NCBI GenBank assembly: GCA_017397925.1
Contig: JAFQHO010000070.1
Span: forward strand, 1 to 52,082
Reading direction: 5' to 3'
DNA from: Ruminococcus sp.
GTDB lineage: Bacteria > Bacillota > Clostridia > Oscillospirales > Ruminococcaceae
Length of the DNA stretch: 52,082 bases
The position numbers were made by a program, and so were the translations under genes. Below are positions 51,783 to 52,082 of the stretch, piece after piece. How positions within the stretch are numbered: the stretch's first letter is position 1; each line of letters begins with the position of its first letter. The notes below the pieces were generated by a model. It was not told the DNA's origin. It searched no databases and saw only the letters and a list, made by a program, of their open reading frames with translations.

Positions 51783-52082
51783 ATGAAAGGAATTATCCTC
51801 GCCGGAGGCTCCGGCACAAGACTATATCCGCTGACAAAAGTAACATCGAAACAGCTTTTGCCCGTCTATGACAAGCCAATGATTTTTTATCCTCTGTCAA
51901 CTCTTATGCTGGCAGGAATACGGGATATTCTTATTATTTCAACACCTACAGATACACCACGTTTCAAGGAGCTTTTAGGAGACGGAAGCAGTATGGGAAT
52001 CAACCTTTCATATGCCGTTCAGCCAAGCCCTGACGGACTTGCCCAGGCTTTCCTTATCGGTGAGGAATTTATCGGAGATGAC
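51783..52082 (+). CDS. rmlA: Glucose-1-phosphate thymidylyltransferase RmlA (5' part)
   Basis: The first 100 codons are present; the gene continues past the window end. [19 protein letters not shown] is the nucleotide-binding signature, followed by [25 protein letters not shown] and [14 protein letters not shown], both RmlA hallmarks. It makes dTDP-glucose, the entry to dTDP-rhamnose or amino-sugar donors. AAGGAGG precedes the ATG, 28 bp after the aminotransferase stop. Confidence 0.95.
   Translation, partial: MKGIILAGGSGTRLYPLTKVTSKQLLPVYDKPMIFYPLSTLMLAGIRDILIISTPTDTPRFKELLGDGSSMGINLSYAVQPSPDGLAQAFLIGEEFIGDD

Noticed and set aside
1-52082. CRISPR array, insertion sequence, integrase or prophage genes
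   Set aside because: No regularly spaced repeats of 24-40 bp, no transposase or integrase motifs and no phage structural genes were seen on either strand.

Overview
The window looks like chromosomal DNA of an anaerobic, endospore-lineage, plant-fibre-degrading clostridium of the Ruminococcus type. Three things point there: a complete-looking division and cell-wall (dcw) cluster with a MurE carrying the meso-diaminopimelate signature DNPR; sporulation-lineage genes (SpoIIP, YtfJ/GerW, a SigH-like sigma factor); and a large secreted carbohydrate esterase with a type I dockerin, the hallmark of cellulosome builders. The genus is an inference from gene content.

Layout. (1) 1-15224: dcw cluster, all on the + strand: mraZ, rsmH, ftsL, a structured RNA, a PASTA-tailed class B PBP, murE, mraY, ftsW/spoVE, murG, murA, divIB, ftsZ and a DivIVA-like coiled-coil protein. 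murF, murD, murC and ftsA are absent from this stretch. The cluster begins with a strong promoter overlapped by 10-bp-periodic GGTGA repeats that fit an MraZ operator. (2) 15331-22811: a SigH-like sigma factor, two small cysteine-rich proteins, a TrmK-Nif3 fusion, RlmA-type rRNA methyltransferase, RqcH/NFACT, 3-methyladenine glycosylase, an AraC regulator and an acetyltransferase. (3) 22812-26631: repeat-rich spacer, two A+T-rich orphan genes, then metK under a SAM-I riboswitch and a C39-like lipoprotein. (4) 26632-30193: a two-headed CE12-type esterase with an internal dockerin. (5) 30437-38033: rpmB, a zinc-motif-less site-2-protease homologue, scpA-scpB, DUF2953, ytfJ, a DacF-type carboxypeptidase, a pseudouridine synthase, metA and a DUF4190 protein. 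(6) 38454-44273: polysaccharide deacetylase, SpoIIP, a permuted papain-like protein, tRNA-Arg, several accessory genes and a five-tRNA operon (Val-Asp-Gly-Cys-Gln, minus strand). (7) 44734-52082: an A+T-rich extracellular-polysaccharide cluster (three glycosyltransferases, EpsG-type polymerase, Wzx flippase, DegT aminotransferase, 5' part of rmlA) cut by the window edge.

Most promising for follow-up: the multi-hairpin RNA at 2281-2560 between ftsL and the PBP gene, whose 5' end can pair with the 5' arm of a terminator; a second structured leader at 50500-50630 inside the polysaccharide cluster; a possible pseudoknot leader of the esterase mRNA; the M50 homologue in which HExxH reads NCAKG; and a duplicated 82-bp terminator-plus-promoter cassette flanking a DUF1349 gene. 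I saw no insertion sequence, transposase, prophage or CRISPR array. All family names are read from motifs by eye; no database search was possible.
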